DNA of 64,000 nucleotides. It comes from Bacteroidetes bacterium HGW-Bacteroidetes-1 (lineage in GTDB: Bacteria; Bacteroidota; Bacteroidia; Bacteroidales; F082). Under the pieces are notes generated by a model, which saw nothing but the letters and a program-made list of their open reading frames with translations, did not search any database and had not been told where the DNA came from. The number at the start of each line of letters is the position of its first letter. Within the stretch, counting starts at the first letter, position 1. The position numbers were made by a program, and so were the translations under genes. The stretch is taken from positions 20,483 to 84,482 of the forward strand of contig PHDU01000009.1 in the NCBI GenBank assembly GCA_002842755.1. The letters are read 5' to 3'. Below are positions 53,552-63,252 of the stretch, in pieces.

Positions 53552-55887
53552 TGGTTACGCATCATCATCACTTTGGTAACAAGGGTTTCAATGCCGAGGT
53601 TGTCGGAAATAAAAACGAGATAAATACCTGGTTTTACATGATTTCCATTAAGAATGTGGCCATCCCAGATGGCTTGACCGCCTTCCGAAAGGGTCTGAAA
53701 AACTAAGTTTCCGCTCAGGTCTGTGATTTTGACAATGGCATCACGAACTAGTCCTTTGATAGCCACAGAGCCGGAGTATTCTTGTCGAACAGGATTGGGA
53801 TAGGCATACACATCGGTATTTCTTGGATTTGGAATTGTAGCATTTCCCTTGAAGGAAATGATTCCATTAGGGGTACCAAAAAACACCTCACCATCGTCGG
53901 TGATAGCAATACTATTCACAGTATTAGATAGTAAAGGACTGTTGTCTGTATTGAAATAATAAATCTGCTCAAGACCATCTCTTGACATCAGGAACGCTCC
54001 GTTTTCAGTTCCAAACCATTTTTTGTTAGAACCATCAATGGCTATTGAAAGAATTTTTTCACTACCAAGTAAAAAATCAGCCTGCCCGGTTCCATCGTTA
54101 CGTGGAACAAGAATTTGTTGTGCATCAAAATTTACGCCTGTCTGAAAAATTCGCTCAGAATTATAAAAAACAACAGGCCCTTTGTCGGTACCGACCCAAA
54201 CAGCTCCATCCTGATCAACTGCCATTGAAAAAACGCCATTGCCCGGAATATTTCCGCTGTTGGGTGATGAAGTAAGTGTCTTTAGTCTGTCATCAGTAGG
54301 ATCTTCAAAGGTGTTGTTATCATTAAATACCATGAGCATTCCTTCCGACCGGCGAATGATCCACTTATAGTTGTTTTTGTCGATAACCATATTGCCAATA
54401 TCAACACCACTTGCCGTAGAACCCAAATAAAACGATCGCCATTCACCGCTTGGATTTCTCATAGAGAGTAAATTGGTTGTACCTGTGTTGGCAGCCCACA
54501 AATTGTTAAAACTATCGAAACCAAGACCGCTTATGTTTACAAGATTTGGGTCAGCAAGCCAGGGGCGAAGACTGCTGTTGTGAACCGAATAGATGTTGGT
54601 AAGTTCGTTCTCTGTAAATTCAAGAACTCCTTCCTGCCACGTACCTATAAAAGCTTTGTCCGGGTTCATAGGGTCGATGGCGACACTTACAAAATCAGAA
54701 ATTGTATCGAAACCTGAAGTATTTCTGGAATTATGAGTTTTCCATTCATTTTCGGTAAATGAAAACACGCCATCGGTCATGTAGGTTTTCCCCCAGTCGT
54801 TTCGTCTTCCACCTGAGGCCACCCAAACATTTTTCCCACTGGCTTTCAATTCATATACATTGGTAGAACCAGGCCCGTTGGGAAGAAAGGTTTCTGCTGA
54901 AAAACCATTGTTATATGTCCTTAAAAGACCCCTTCTTCTGTCTGCTACCCAAATATTATCCTGTGAATCATATGCGACTGCCAGCGGCTCAATATTCATC
55001 CCTTCTGGCAAATATGTAATCATTAATAGATTCATATTTTCATCATAAACATTTAGGCTATAGTTGTTTACTAAAATAAAGCGGTCTGGATAAGCCCTGA
55101 ACTTTTTATGAATTGAGGTATTGCTTATATCGAAATAATCCCATGTGTTTCCGTTGAAAACAAACATTGTGTCGGCATCGTAAACATTTCTTGAGTGATT
55201 GAGATATAGTTTGTTCGCAAATGCTTCTACTTGCGTATATTGAAAGTTGGGATGACGAAGGCGGGTGTCCTTGTTCCATTGATTAAAATCAGCAAGATTA
55301 GGGCTGTTTAGAGCAGCGTAATAAACACCATTTTCAGTTGCAGCGTAAAATGAATTGTCAAAAACTTCAAGGTCATAAACGTTGATATAACTACCTTGAG
55401 GCCCAATTAGATAAGTGTCCAGAACTTCTTCACGAACGATATCAACGACAACAATACCAAATCCGCAAGACAGATAAGCATATTTGTCAATGAACATGAT
55501 ATTATTGATTGTTTTATTGCCAATCAATTCTTTGTTTTTGATATCGCTTATATTGGTAATGCCATCTGGTCTGATAAGGTCGATATTGGTATTGGAGTAT
55601 GCCACAAGTAAAGTTTCATATTTACTGCTATATCGAATGGCTTTCACGCCTATGTCACTCAGTCCATTCACCTTATTAAGCAAACTGAGCCTGTTGTCGG
55701 TTTTATCATAAATAAAAAGATCATAGGGTGTTGCTGCATAAACTTTTTCTTCAGCAATATCAACATCAATTACCCTTTGATAGGGTAAGTGAGTGCGCCA
55801 TTCGCCAATAGCAATTCCCTGACCATAGATGATGAAACTGGTTAATACAATAAAAACAAACATGAATAGGTAACGAAAATATCTCAT
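53548..55887 (-). CDS. porZ: PorZ-like type IX secretion beta-propeller protein
   Basis: This 779-residue exported protein (signal peptide ending IIYGQ) has a long series of propeller blades like the two-component regulator repeats (for example NYKWIIRR, GAVWVGTDKG, KKWFGTENG) and a C-terminal domain of type IX sorting type (YAYPNPVRQEY, then ITDLSGNLVF). Size and order match PorZ, which delivers anionic LPS in type IX secretion. It is followed directly by recO with a four-base overlap. A general propeller protein is the alternative. Confidence 0.85.
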   Translation of the reverse strand: MRYFRYLFMFVFIVLTSFIIYGQGIAIGEWRTHLPYQRVIDVDIAEEKVYAATPYDLFIYDKTDNRLSLLNKVNGLSDIGVKAIRYSSKYETLLVAYSNTNIDLIRPDGITNISDIKNKELIGNKTINNIMFIDKYAYLSCGFGIVVVDIVREEVLDTYLIGPQGSYINVYDLEVFDNSFYAATENGVYYAALNSPNLADFNQWNKDTRLRHPNFQYTQVEAFANKLYLNHSRNVYDADTMFVFNGNTWDYFDISNTSIHKKFRAYPDRFILVNNYSLNVYDENMNLLMITYLPEGMNIEPLAVAYDSQDNIWVADRRRGLLRTYNNGFSAETFLPNGPGSTNVYELKASGKNVWVASGGRRNDWGKTYMTDGVFSFTENEWKTHNSRNTSGFDTISDFVSVAIDPMNPDKAFIGTWQEGVLEFTENELTNIYSVHNSSLRPWLADPNLVNISGLGFDSFNNLWAANTGTTNLLSMRNPSGEWRSFYLGSTASGVDIGNMVIDKNNYKWIIRRSEGMLMVFNDNNTFEDPTDDRLKTLTSSPNSGNIPGNGVFSMAVDQDGAVWVGTDKGPVVFYNSERIFQTGVNFDAQQILVPRNDGTGQADFLLGSEKILSIAIDGSNKKWFGTENGAFLMSRDGLEQIYYFNTDNSPLLSNTVNSIAITDDGEVFFGTPNGIISFKGNATIPNPRNTDVYAYPNPVRQEYSGSVAIKGLVRDAIVKITDLSGNLVFQTLSEGGQAIWDGHILNGNHVKPGIYLVFISDNLGIETLVTKVMMMRNQ

Positions 55888-55972
55888 ATTGCTGTATTTG
55901 AATCTTTAAATAAGAATTGGTTCTACTTGAAAATGAACTCAAAATCGCTTGAATTATTGTCTCTGTTGTTAT

Positions 55973-56665
55973 TTATCGGTTGTAAGGAACTTTCAAAACC
56001 AAAACTACTGAAAGGTTCAGCATCGTGATCTGTTTAAAATCTGTTCTTAATCCGTTGGCAGAAATAAACGAAAAACCTGCTTTAGACCGAAGTAAGTCAC
56101 CTTCAACACCAATTTCATAGCAACTGGTAATGTTATAACCTAAATTGAAACCAGTTCCGTAGGCAAAACTACGATCGCGCGAGGAGGTGATTTCATAATA
56201 AGGAGGGCCGGTAAGGAAATAGGTTGGTTTGTGCAGTTGATAGGGTGTTTTTGATAGAAACATACCTGCCAGCGCAATGAAGCTGAGTCGCAGCTTTGGA
56301 ACAGGAAAAAAAGTGTAGGAAGGACCTCCTGCAAAGTGGATGATTTGATAAGGTTCACTCCGGATTGTAATATCCAAAAGAAAAGGATCATTCTTAACTT
56401 TTTCATAACCAAGAATACCAACACTTACAGGATGCAACTGAAATCCACTTTGAAGAACAATACCCCATTGTTTATAAATTTGGCTGCTTATTGCAAGAGA
56501 GGTGCTTATCCCTGTTTGTGTGAAACATCCATCTTTCAAATCATTCGAGGTAAATTCAAGTAAAGGGATTGAAACACCGGATCGCAGATGAATTTGAACT
56601 GAAGACGACTGAGCACCTGCAGCCAAAGTAAGTATTATAAAAATGAACAGAAAGATTTTACGCAT
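55973..56665 (-). CDS. Outer-membrane beta-barrel protein
   Basis: This 230-residue protein has a signal peptide (residues 1-18, ending AAGAQ) and eight or so amphipathic strands consistent with a small barrel (PorT/OmpW-like size). No finer family can be named. It lies upstream of porZ on the same strand, 85 bases away, and could be linked to cell-envelope function. Confidence 0.7.
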   Translation of the reverse strand: MRKIFLFIFIILTLAAGAQSSSVQIHLRSGVSIPLLEFTSNDLKDGCFTQTGISTSLAISSQIYKQWGIVLQSGFQLHPVSVGILGYEKVKNDPFLLDITIRSEPYQIIHFAGGPSYTFFPVPKLRLSFIALAGMFLSKTPYQLHKPTYFLTGPPYYEITSSRDRSFAYGTGFNLGYNITSCYEIGVEGDLLRSKAGFSFISANGLRTDFKQITMLNLSVVLVLKVPYNR

Positions 56666-56942
56666 AGCCTCCTATATTTACTTCGCGAAATTACAAATTC
56701 TCTCTTTCACCAGACTCTGGCAATTGAAGACAGTTGTGTTTTAAAAAAGATACATTTTTGATGTTTTTATGTTTGGACCAGTTAATTTCAGAAGTTATAG
56801 GTTGTATTGTATACATTTAAGAAGTATTAAAATGGCATAAATCGATAATAACACTTGAAATTTAATTTAAATCAATTATTTTTGTGTTTTAGCTCAGTTT
56901 TTGATGCTTAAAAAAATCAATAATTAGAATTGTAAATACTTC

Positions 56943-57644
56943 ATGCTCCATAAAAAATCAGAAGCCTGTATAAATTGCGAGACTTGTAATAACAAGTCGC
57001 CGATATTCAACCTGCTAAATCAGGAAGAATTAAAGATCATGAATGATGGTCGTTTTGAAGTTACTTTTAATCATGGTGAAAACATTGTGAAGCAAGGCAC
57101 TTCTGCCTCGCATCTGATTGTTTTGACGGATGGTCTTGCAAAATTGTTTCTGGAAGGAATTGACAAGAAGAATTTGATACTGGATCTTATATTGCCATGG
57201 AAATTATTCGGAGGACCTGGTCTTTTTACAGATATGCGCTATCATTATAGTGTGACGGCAATTAATGAATCTTCAGCGTGTTTTATTGCAGCTGAAAATG
57301 TTCGCAAGGTTATCCGGTCTAATCCTGATTTTGCAGAAACTATGTTGAAGCATTGTAACCATAACAGCGCAGGCAATTTCGATCGGCTCATCAGCCTTAC
57401 ACAAAAACAAATGCCCGGTCGTTTGGCTGACACCCTAATTTATCTAAGCAATCAAATATTTAGGTCTTTGTCTTTTACGCTCTCAATAACAAGGCAGGAG
57501 TTGGGAGAAATGTCGAATATGACCAAAGAAAGCATCACGCGAATACTAAAAGAATTTGAAGCTGAAGAAATCATTCGACTTGAAGGTAAAACAATCGAAA
57601 TCCTCAAACTCAATACTTTGAAAGATATTTCAATAAGAGGATAG
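56943..57644 (+). CDS. Crp/Fnr-family regulator with FNR-type recognition helix
   Basis: This 233-residue regulator has an N-terminal cysteine group (Cys9, Cys12, Cys15), a cyclic-nucleotide-binding-like sensor domain (about 20-140, with Cys113 and Cys138), and a C-terminal winged helix. The recognition helix reads KESITRILKEF (Glu196, Thr199, Arg200), the FNR-type E-x-x-S/T-R signature that reads TTGAT-N4-ATCAA. The cysteines suggest an oxygen- or NO-sensitive Fe-S cluster, though their spacing differs from E. coli FNR. It probably controls the cytochrome cluster through the box at 42527. Confidence 0.9.
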   Translation: MLHKKSEACINCETCNNKSPIFNLLNQEELKIMNDGRFEVTFNHGENIVKQGTSASHLIVLTDGLAKLFLEGIDKKNLILDLILPWKLFGGPGLFTDMRYHYSVTAINESSACFIAAENVRKVIRSNPDFAETMLKHCNHNSAGNFDRLISLTQKQMPGRLADTLIYLSNQIFRSLSFTLSITRQELGEMSNMTKESITRILKEFEAEEIIRLEGKTIEILKLNTLKDISIRG

Positions 57645-57659
57645 TACATTTTTCATGTG

Positions 57660-58712
57660 TCAAGGCATTGAGCACATCGGTTCTTCAAGAAGTTTTTCCA
57701 GTAATATTATTTGGTTTGTCGCCCTATCGAGGTTATGTTCAGCATAACCGATTTTATAATAGAGGTCATTTGTCAGAAAATCAGTCAAAAATCTAATGGC
57801 CTGCATATATACAAGTATTGGACCAGCAAAGCGCATTACTTTTATTTCTCCGGATGTTAAAATCCCATCTAAAGCTTGAAAATATGCATTCATAATTACC
57901 TCAAAAATATCGCGTCTAACTATTATCCTTGAATGATCGGTTTCATCTTCTGCTGCAGGACAGACCATACTTCTGATAAGGTCGCCCAGATCGGAAAGAA
58001 TTGTACCTGGCATAAGCGTATCAAAATCAATAATATATTTCATTTCCAACGTTTTGGCATCGAAAAGCAGGTTACTTATTTTCGCATCCATATGCATTAT
58101 TCGCAATGGAAGTGTTTCAGCAAAAGTATCGTAAAAGTGAGTAAGCCAGCGGAAATGGATCAATTTTCTGAGCAGAGGTTCTGCCATTTCATGGCGTTGA
58201 CCAAAAGATTTTTTAATCACAGAATCTAACTGTTTCTGTCGTAAACTTAGGTTATGAAAGTCAGGTAAAATAATGTGAAACCCGCTTATGGGTGCCTCTT
58301 TGAGCAAAGCAGTAAATTTTCCAAAGGTAAAAGCTGCTTCTGCCGCCTGCTTTACTGAAACAACATTTTCAAAGCAGACACTTTCACTGATAAAAGGTAA
58401 CAATCGCCAGTATTCTCCTTTCCCATCAATAAAAAAATCGTCTCTGTTTAGAGTGGTATTAAACTTCAACATATTATAATCGGGAGCACTGTTTTTAATT
58501 AGATCAAAAGCAAGCTTCCAATTGTCGGCAATCCATTGTGGGTTATTGAATACATGTCTATTTATTTTCTGCAAAATATAGCAGGGTTGAATCCTTTCTG
58601 AAATTAAAAAAGTATTGTTGATATGTCCGTTACCAAAGTGCTTTATTGAAAAATTATTGAATTTTAGACCATAAGCACTGATGATTGGTTCGAATGGAAG
58701 TTTATTCATCAT
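57660..58712 (-). CDS. N-acetylhexosamine 1-kinase-like phosphotransferase
   Basis: This 350-residue protein aligns by eye with NahK of bifidobacteria, which phosphorylates GlcNAc and GalNAc at C1. Shared stretches are FGNGHINNTFLI near 26-37, YILQKINRHVFN near 45-56, the catalytic-loop IMHMDAKISNLLFD near 208-221, IIDFDTLMPG near 229-238 and DLYYKIGYAEHNLDRA near 320-335. The catalytic Asp is present. It is directly downstream of a GH109-type gene, consistent with amino-sugar use. Confidence 0.8.
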   Translation of the reverse strand: MMNKLPFEPIISAYGLKFNNFSIKHFGNGHINNTFLISERIQPCYILQKINRHVFNNPQWIADNWKLAFDLIKNSAPDYNMLKFNTTLNRDDFFIDGKGEYWRLLPFISESVCFENVVSVKQAAEAAFTFGKFTALLKEAPISGFHIILPDFHNLSLRQKQLDSVIKKSFGQRHEMAEPLLRKLIHFRWLTHFYDTFAETLPLRIMHMDAKISNLLFDAKTLEMKYIIDFDTLMPGTILSDLGDLIRSMVCPAAEDETDHSRIIVRRDIFEVIMNAYFQALDGILTSGEIKVMRFAGPILVYMQAIRFLTDFLTNDLYYKIGYAEHNLDRATNQIILLEKLLEEPMCSMP

Positions 58713-58761
58713 TTGTAATAAAAATAAGGCATTATTAGAGGAGAAATGCAGTTATACCTAT

Positions 58762-60108
58762 TTAATACTGATCGTCGAGAGCAAAATATTGCTTGCCTGT
58801 TTTCCATTTTCCATCGGTGAAATCGGGGAAAGGCACATTGGTAAATCCATTGGCAACAGATGCTTCCGACAAGGGTGTAATCACACTCCAGGCAGCAGAA
58901 TCGTAAACGCTTATCGGAGTTGGCTCATTTCTTTTGATAGCTTCAATAAATGCATTCACCACAAAGAAATCCATGCCACCATGGCCTGCACCCTCAGCAG
59001 CACTGCTATATTTTTTCCATAATGGGTGATCGAACTGGCTGATCCACTCTTTCGCTTCTTCCCATCGATGGGCATTTGTAACATCTTCAATATGAATTGA
59101 TTTGTTTATATCCATCCACAAACCTTTGGTCCCCTGAACACGGAATCCAAGCGAATAAGGCCGGGGCAAACTGGTGTCATGTTGTAATAGTATTGTTTCT
59201 CCATTTTCAGTACTAATCATTGTAGTGACCATATCGCCCAACTTGAAATTAACTTTTGCATTTGGATGATTAATTCCCCCTTTTTTGACAATGTATTCAT
59301 GCAATCCACGAGCCTTTGATGCCATTGAAACCAAAGAAGTGAATCGATTTCCGGAGTGGATATCAAGCATTTTTGAGAGAGGTCCGATGCCATGTGTTGG
59401 ATAGAGGTCGCCGTTGCGATTCACAGAATGTTGGGTTCGCCAGCGGGCTTCTGAAAATCCCTTTTCACCAAACTCTACTCCTCCGCCATAAGGTTGATTG
59501 CCATCGTTGAATTTTACTTCCCGCAGGTCATGCTGGTAACCGCCTTGAAGGTGAATCAGCTCGCCAAAAACACCTTGCCGAATAATTTGCAATATTGCCA
59601 TCACATCGCGCCGGTAACAAACATTTTCGAGCATCATGTATTGCTTCCCAGTTGATTCGGATTTTCGAACAATATCCCAATGTTCATTAACCGTAGTCCC
59701 CATTATTACTTCACAACCCACGTGTTTTCCTGCCTCCATTGTCTCCAGGGCCATCGAATAATGCCATTCCCAGGGTGTTGCGATAATTACAGCATCAATA
59801 TCTTCACGTACCAGCAAATCGCGGTAGGAAAAATCACTGTCAGTATAAACCTGCGGAATTGGATGTGTGCTATTTTCAAATTGTTTGAGTGCATCTGCAA
59901 TCATGACTGGCTGAACGTCACAGATGGCAGGTATAATGACATCACTTCGCTGAAGACTCAATCTTAAGAGCTCCTGACCGCGAAGTCCAACCCCAATAAA
60001 ACCCAATCTAAGTTTGCTGTTTGGGCTGCCAAATACAACTTTTGAAGGCAAAATAGTGAAGGCTGTACCCGCAAGAGCGGTCATTTTCAGGAAGTTTTGT
60101 CTATTCAT
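58762..60108 (-). CDS. GH109-type Gfo/Idh/MocA protein (alpha-N-acetylgalactosaminidase-like)
   Basis: This 448-residue NAD-binding protein resembles GH109 glycosidases, which use NAD+ to hydrolyse alpha-GalNAc linkages. It has an N-terminal export-type sequence (MNRQNFLKMTALAGTAF), the dinucleotide fold LRLGFIGVGLRGQELLRL near 33-50, CEVIMGTTVNEHWDIV near 134-149, and YPTHGIGPLSKMLDIH near 231-246. Export in folded form would be needed to carry the cofactor. A minus-strand TACTTTTG lies at 60132-60139. It sits next to the hexosamine kinase-like gene. Confidence 0.85.
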   Translation of the reverse strand: MNRQNFLKMTALAGTAFTILPSKVVFGSPNSKLRLGFIGVGLRGQELLRLSLQRSDVIIPAICDVQPVMIADALKQFENSTHPIPQVYTDSDFSYRDLLVREDIDAVIIATPWEWHYSMALETMEAGKHVGCEVIMGTTVNEHWDIVRKSESTGKQYMMLENVCYRRDVMAILQIIRQGVFGELIHLQGGYQHDLREVKFNDGNQPYGGGVEFGEKGFSEARWRTQHSVNRNGDLYPTHGIGPLSKMLDIHSGNRFTSLVSMASKARGLHEYIVKKGGINHPNAKVNFKLGDMVTTMISTENGETILLQHDTSLPRPYSLGFRVQGTKGLWMDINKSIHIEDVTNAHRWEEAKEWISQFDHPLWKKYSSAAEGAGHGGMDFFVVNAFIEAIKRNEPTPISVYDSAAWSVITPLSEASVANGFTNVPFPDFTDGKWKTGKQYFALDDQY

Positions 60109-60131
60109 TTCCTTTGATTTAGATGAATGTT

Positions 60132-60139
60132 CAAAAGTA
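60132..60139 (-). promoter_or_regulatory. Promoter -7 element (TACTTTTG) for the GH109-type gene
   Basis: The minus strand reads TACTTTTG, 24 bases upstream of the ATG at 60108. Confidence 0.45.
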
Positions 60140-60213
60140 ATAGAAAAACGAATAATTCTCTGTTGCTTTTCTTTTATATAAACAATCTTAGTAAGGAAAT
60201 AAATTACATTTTT

Positions 60214-61014
60214 TTATTGAAGGATTATTTTTCCTGCACTTGATCGATAGGATTCAGCTTCAATAATATAAAGATAGTATCCTCGTGGAAGAGATGCGGT
60301 GGGAATAACCAGATTTCCTGTATTGCTCTTAATTGGAAAACGGTAAATGGTCTTACCTGAAGCATCTATCAATTCTATTATCCCCTCATTGATTCCTTCA
60401 GGAAGTGTGTAGGGTATGTTTATCTCCATTCGGGCGGGATTGGGGAAAGCTGCAGGTAGAAGATCAGATTTCTGATTTTCATCCATCGAAGTAAACAATT
60501 GTCCTGGAAGACTATAAACCCCTGTTAATATGGTGCTTGGCCACACACTGTTGTCATAACTGTAAGTAACAAGTTTAGTGCTTCCATCATTTAACTTGTG
60601 GACATATAAATACTGGCATCCGGGTATGTTCTGTAGTATTGTGCCGTTTTCGTTTACAACACGTGCGTTGTAGGTATAGTATTGTCCTGTTTCATTATAA
60701 TTATAATAAACATATGCCAGACAAATACTGTTGTTATTCGTAAATAATCCTTCACTCACATAGCGTATGTCATAGAGGTAATTGTTTACCGGTACTGAAA
60801 GGTTGATCGTTTTCCACAAGGTGTGGTCTGTGTTAAAAATCTTACACTGACTATTGCCAACATCCATGACATAAAATTTATTGCCAAAAGAAGGCAGAAA
60901 TGTATAAGTGCCTGAAAATGTATAAGTGGTTTCTGGAGTTATTTGTGCTGAAGCATTTACAGAAAGTAGCACCATTACAAATAGGAAAAGGCTAGATTTT
61001 GTTAATTTTGACAT
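60214..61014 (-). CDS. Secreted protein with type IX sorting domain
   Basis: This 266-residue exported protein (signal peptide ending VNASAQ) has a beta-rich body with no recognisable catalytic motif and a C-terminal type IX sorting domain (AAFPNPARMEINIPY, then IELIDASGKTIYRF and LPRGYYLYIIEAE). It should be secreted to the surface by the system PorZ belongs to. I chose the ATG at 61014, which begins the MSKLTKSSLFLF signal. A TACTTTTG element lies on the minus strand at 61040-61047. Confidence 0.85.
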   Translation of the reverse strand: MSKLTKSSLFLFVMVLLSVNASAQITPETTYTFSGTYTFLPSFGNKFYVMDVGNSQCKIFNTDHTLWKTINLSVPVNNYLYDIRYVSEGLFTNNNSICLAYVYYNYNETGQYYTYNARVVNENGTILQNIPGCQYLYVHKLNDGSTKLVTYSYDNSVWPSTILTGVYSLPGQLFTSMDENQKSDLLPAAFPNPARMEINIPYTLPEGINEGIIELIDASGKTIYRFPIKSNTGNLVIPTASLPRGYYLYIIEAESYRSSAGKIILQ

Positions 61015-61187
61015 TATCCTAATATTTTTTATGTGTCCGGCAAAAGTAAGTATATAGATGAATGCAAGAGCGTATAAAATTCTACTGATTCTGTATAAGA
61101 TTTTAAGAAACAGGTTTTGAAGCAATTATTTGCAATAAGTTTGCTTGAGAAAACTTGAATAGCATTAAGGATATTTAAAAAGAGAAA

Positions 61188-62231
61188 ATGTCTGAACAAA
61201 ACACAGGAAAAGCAGAACGAATTGTATTGCCTGATCTGCTAAAAGGAATAGCTGTTGTACTGATGATTCAGGTGCACCTAACCGAGTTGTTTGCTGTTGA
61301 AACATGGTTCAACAGCATGGCAGGGCAAATAAGTCTTTTTCTTGGCGGACCTCCGGCTGCTCCAGTTTTTATGGTCGTGATGGGATATTTTATAGCCAGG
61401 GGAAATAAAAATCTAACACAAAATATAAAACAGGGTCTAAAGCTGATTTTATGGGGTTTATTGCTTAATCTTGGCATGAATGCACACCTTCTATTCGAGA
61501 TTGCAACAGGTCAGATGCAGTTAAATCCGTGGACCTATGTGTTTGGTGTAGATATCCTCATGCTTGCCGGTTTAAGTGTGTTAGTGATAGCACTCTTTCG
61601 TTGGGTTTTCTCAGACTTGATAATACCTTGGATACTTTTAATGCTAATCATAGGTTTTTTAAACCCTTATATTCCGCCCTACAGCGGAGATTCACTGTGG
61701 ATTCCTTATTTGCAGGCTTATTTTTACGGATATCATCATTGGTCTTATTTCCCTCTGTTTCCCTGGGCCGCATACCCGATTGCCGGATACGTTTTTTATT
61801 TGCTTGAGAAAAAATATCAAATCCAAAAAATGAGTGAAAGGTGGATGTTGTTTATTGCAATGGGGTTACTTTCTATACTTGTCATCACTTTCAATTTCGG
61901 TTTCAGCCGGTCAATCCTATTGTCTGTTTATTATCACCACGATATAATTTTTTTATTTTGGACGCTGGCCTTTGTTGTTTTTTTCACCTTGGCTATAAGG
62001 ATGTTTTTGGTTGAAAACAAAAATTTATTTTTAAATAACTGGTTGCAATGGATTGGGAAAAACGTAACCTCCTTTTATGTTTTTCAATGGCTGCTTATTG
62101 GCAATATCGCTACAGCAATTTATCGCAGTCAATATTTCGTTCAACTCCTGTTCTGGTTTATTTTTATTACTGCGGCCAGCAGCTTAATGGTTTGGCTCTG
62201 GAATAAAGTAAAATCAAAGATTAGAAGGTAA
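61188..62231 (+). CDS. Heparan-alpha-glucosaminide acetyltransferase-like membrane protein
   Basis: This 347-residue protein has about ten membrane helices and the N-terminal DLLKGIAVVLMIQVHL segment near 16-31 typical of HGSNAT/DUF1624 acyltransferases. A conserved His (H31) sits in the first helix. It likely transfers an acetyl group to a sugar amine at the membrane. The hexosamine-related genes nearby make that plausible, but the substrate is unknown. Confidence 0.75.
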   Translation: MSEQNTGKAERIVLPDLLKGIAVVLMIQVHLTELFAVETWFNSMAGQISLFLGGPPAAPVFMVVMGYFIARGNKNLTQNIKQGLKLILWGLLLNLGMNAHLLFEIATGQMQLNPWTYVFGVDILMLAGLSVLVIALFRWVFSDLIIPWILLMLIIGFLNPYIPPYSGDSLWIPYLQAYFYGYHHWSYFPLFPWAAYPIAGYVFYLLEKKYQIQKMSERWMLFIAMGLLSILVITFNFGFSRSILLSVYYHHDIIFLFWTLAFVVFFTLAIRMFLVENKNLFLNNWLQWIGKNVTSFYVFQWLLIGNIATAIYRSQYFVQLLFWFIFITAASSLMVWLWNKVKSKIRR

Positions 62232-62290
62232 TAAAGACTATAAAATTTTTGTGTTTTAATAGTATCTGTAATTACTTGTAAAAAGAGTCT

Positions 62291-62298
62291 ATTTTTGT
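62291..62298 (+). promoter_or_regulatory. Promoter -7 element (TATTTTTG) for the SMR transporter gene
   Basis: TATTTTTG matches TAnnTTTG, 25 bases before the ATG at 62323. Confidence 0.45.
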
Positions 62299-62322
62299 TT
62301 CGTACATAACAAGTTACAGATC

Positions 62323-62646
62323 ATGAATTGGATCATTCTCATTCTTGCAGGTTTATTTGAAGTTGCTTTTGCTGGTTGTCTGGGAAAGGCTCGACAAACC
62401 ACCGGGACTGAATCTCTTTGGTGGATGACGGGTTTTATCATCAGCCTTTCAATCAGCATGCTTCTATTGTATAAGGCAACACAAACACTACCCATTGGAA
62501 CTGCATATGCAGTCTGGACGGGTATTGGTGCCGTTGGTACTGTATTTGTAGGTATCATTTTTCTGAATGAACCGGCAACCTTCTGGCGTATGTTTTTTAT
62601 TTCCACACTCATCATTTCCATTGTCGGCTTAAAAGCAATGGGATGA
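62323..62646 (+). CDS. Small multidrug resistance (SMR) family transporter, SugE/Gdx-like
   Basis: This 107-residue protein has four membrane helices and the essential Glu in GLFEVAFAGCLGKA near 10-23. The GTAYAVWTGIGAVG loop near 65-78 is typical. A Gly-Lys pair after the first helix favours the guanidinium-exporter (Gdx/SugE) branch over drug exporters. It is followed by a Crp/Fnr regulator gene 18 bases away. Confidence 0.88.
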   Translation: MNWIILILAGLFEVAFAGCLGKARQTTGTESLWWMTGFIISLSISMLLLYKATQTLPIGTAYAVWTGIGAVGTVFVGIIFLNEPATFWRMFFISTLIISIVGLKAMG

Positions 62647-62664
62647 AAACTTCAATTTTTCTCA

Positions 62665-63252
62665 ATGAATTCAGACCTTCTCAAAATCAATATAGAGCGT
62701 TTTATAGGACAGGATATTTTTGACCAAGAATTGCAGTCCTTCAAAAATCATATGTTCAGCCGGAGTTTCGATAAAAAGACTTTTCTTGCTGAAACAGGTA
62801 AGGATTGTAAATACGTTTATTTCATTCTGAAAGGGGCTTGTGTTTCTTATTACGTCAATGATAAAGGGGATAAAATTGTTATTCAGTTTGCCCTTGAAGG
62901 CAATTGGATTTCTGATTTGTATAGTTTTTTCTCTAACAAACCTGGCATCTATACGATCGAGACTTTAGAGCCTGTTGAAGTACTTATGCTCAACCGTGAA
63001 AGCTTTGAAAAAGCCTGTGACAGGCAGATTATTGACCGGTTTTTCAGAAAACTTATACAGAATGCCTATGTTGACCTGAAATTCCGCTTTGCTAAAAGCA
63101 AGAGTGAGGAGGCTTCTGTTTGCTATAATGATTTCTCGAAGCAAAACCCTGAACTCGTTCAGCGTATTCCCCAATATCTTATCGCTTCCTATCTTGGAAT
63201 TAAGCCTCAGTCACTTAGTCGGATACGTAAAGAGACTTTTAAGAAAGACTGA
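62665..63252 (+). CDS. Crp/Fnr-family transcription regulator
   Basis: This 195-residue regulator has a cyclic-nucleotide-binding-like domain (about 25-140, CKYVYFILKGACVSYYV near 47-63) and a C-terminal helix-turn-helix (IASYLGIKPQSLSRIRK near 173-189). It lacks N-terminal cysteines, so it does not look like an Fe-S sensor. It follows the SMR transporter and precedes YceI; it may control either. Confidence 0.85.
   Translation: MNSDLLKINIERFIGQDIFDQELQSFKNHMFSRSFDKKTFLAETGKDCKYVYFILKGACVSYYVNDKGDKIVIQFALEGNWISDLYSFFSNKPGIYTIETLEPVEVLMLNRESFEKACDRQIIDRFFRKLIQNAYVDLKFRFAKSKSEEASVCYNDFSKQNPELVQRIPQYLIASYLGIKPQSLSRIRKETFKKD

Noticed and set aside
56864..56890. TTGA...TCAA pattern before the FNR-like gene as an autoregulatory FNR box
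   Set aside because: The arms are too far apart and imperfect compared with TTGAT-N4-ATCAA.
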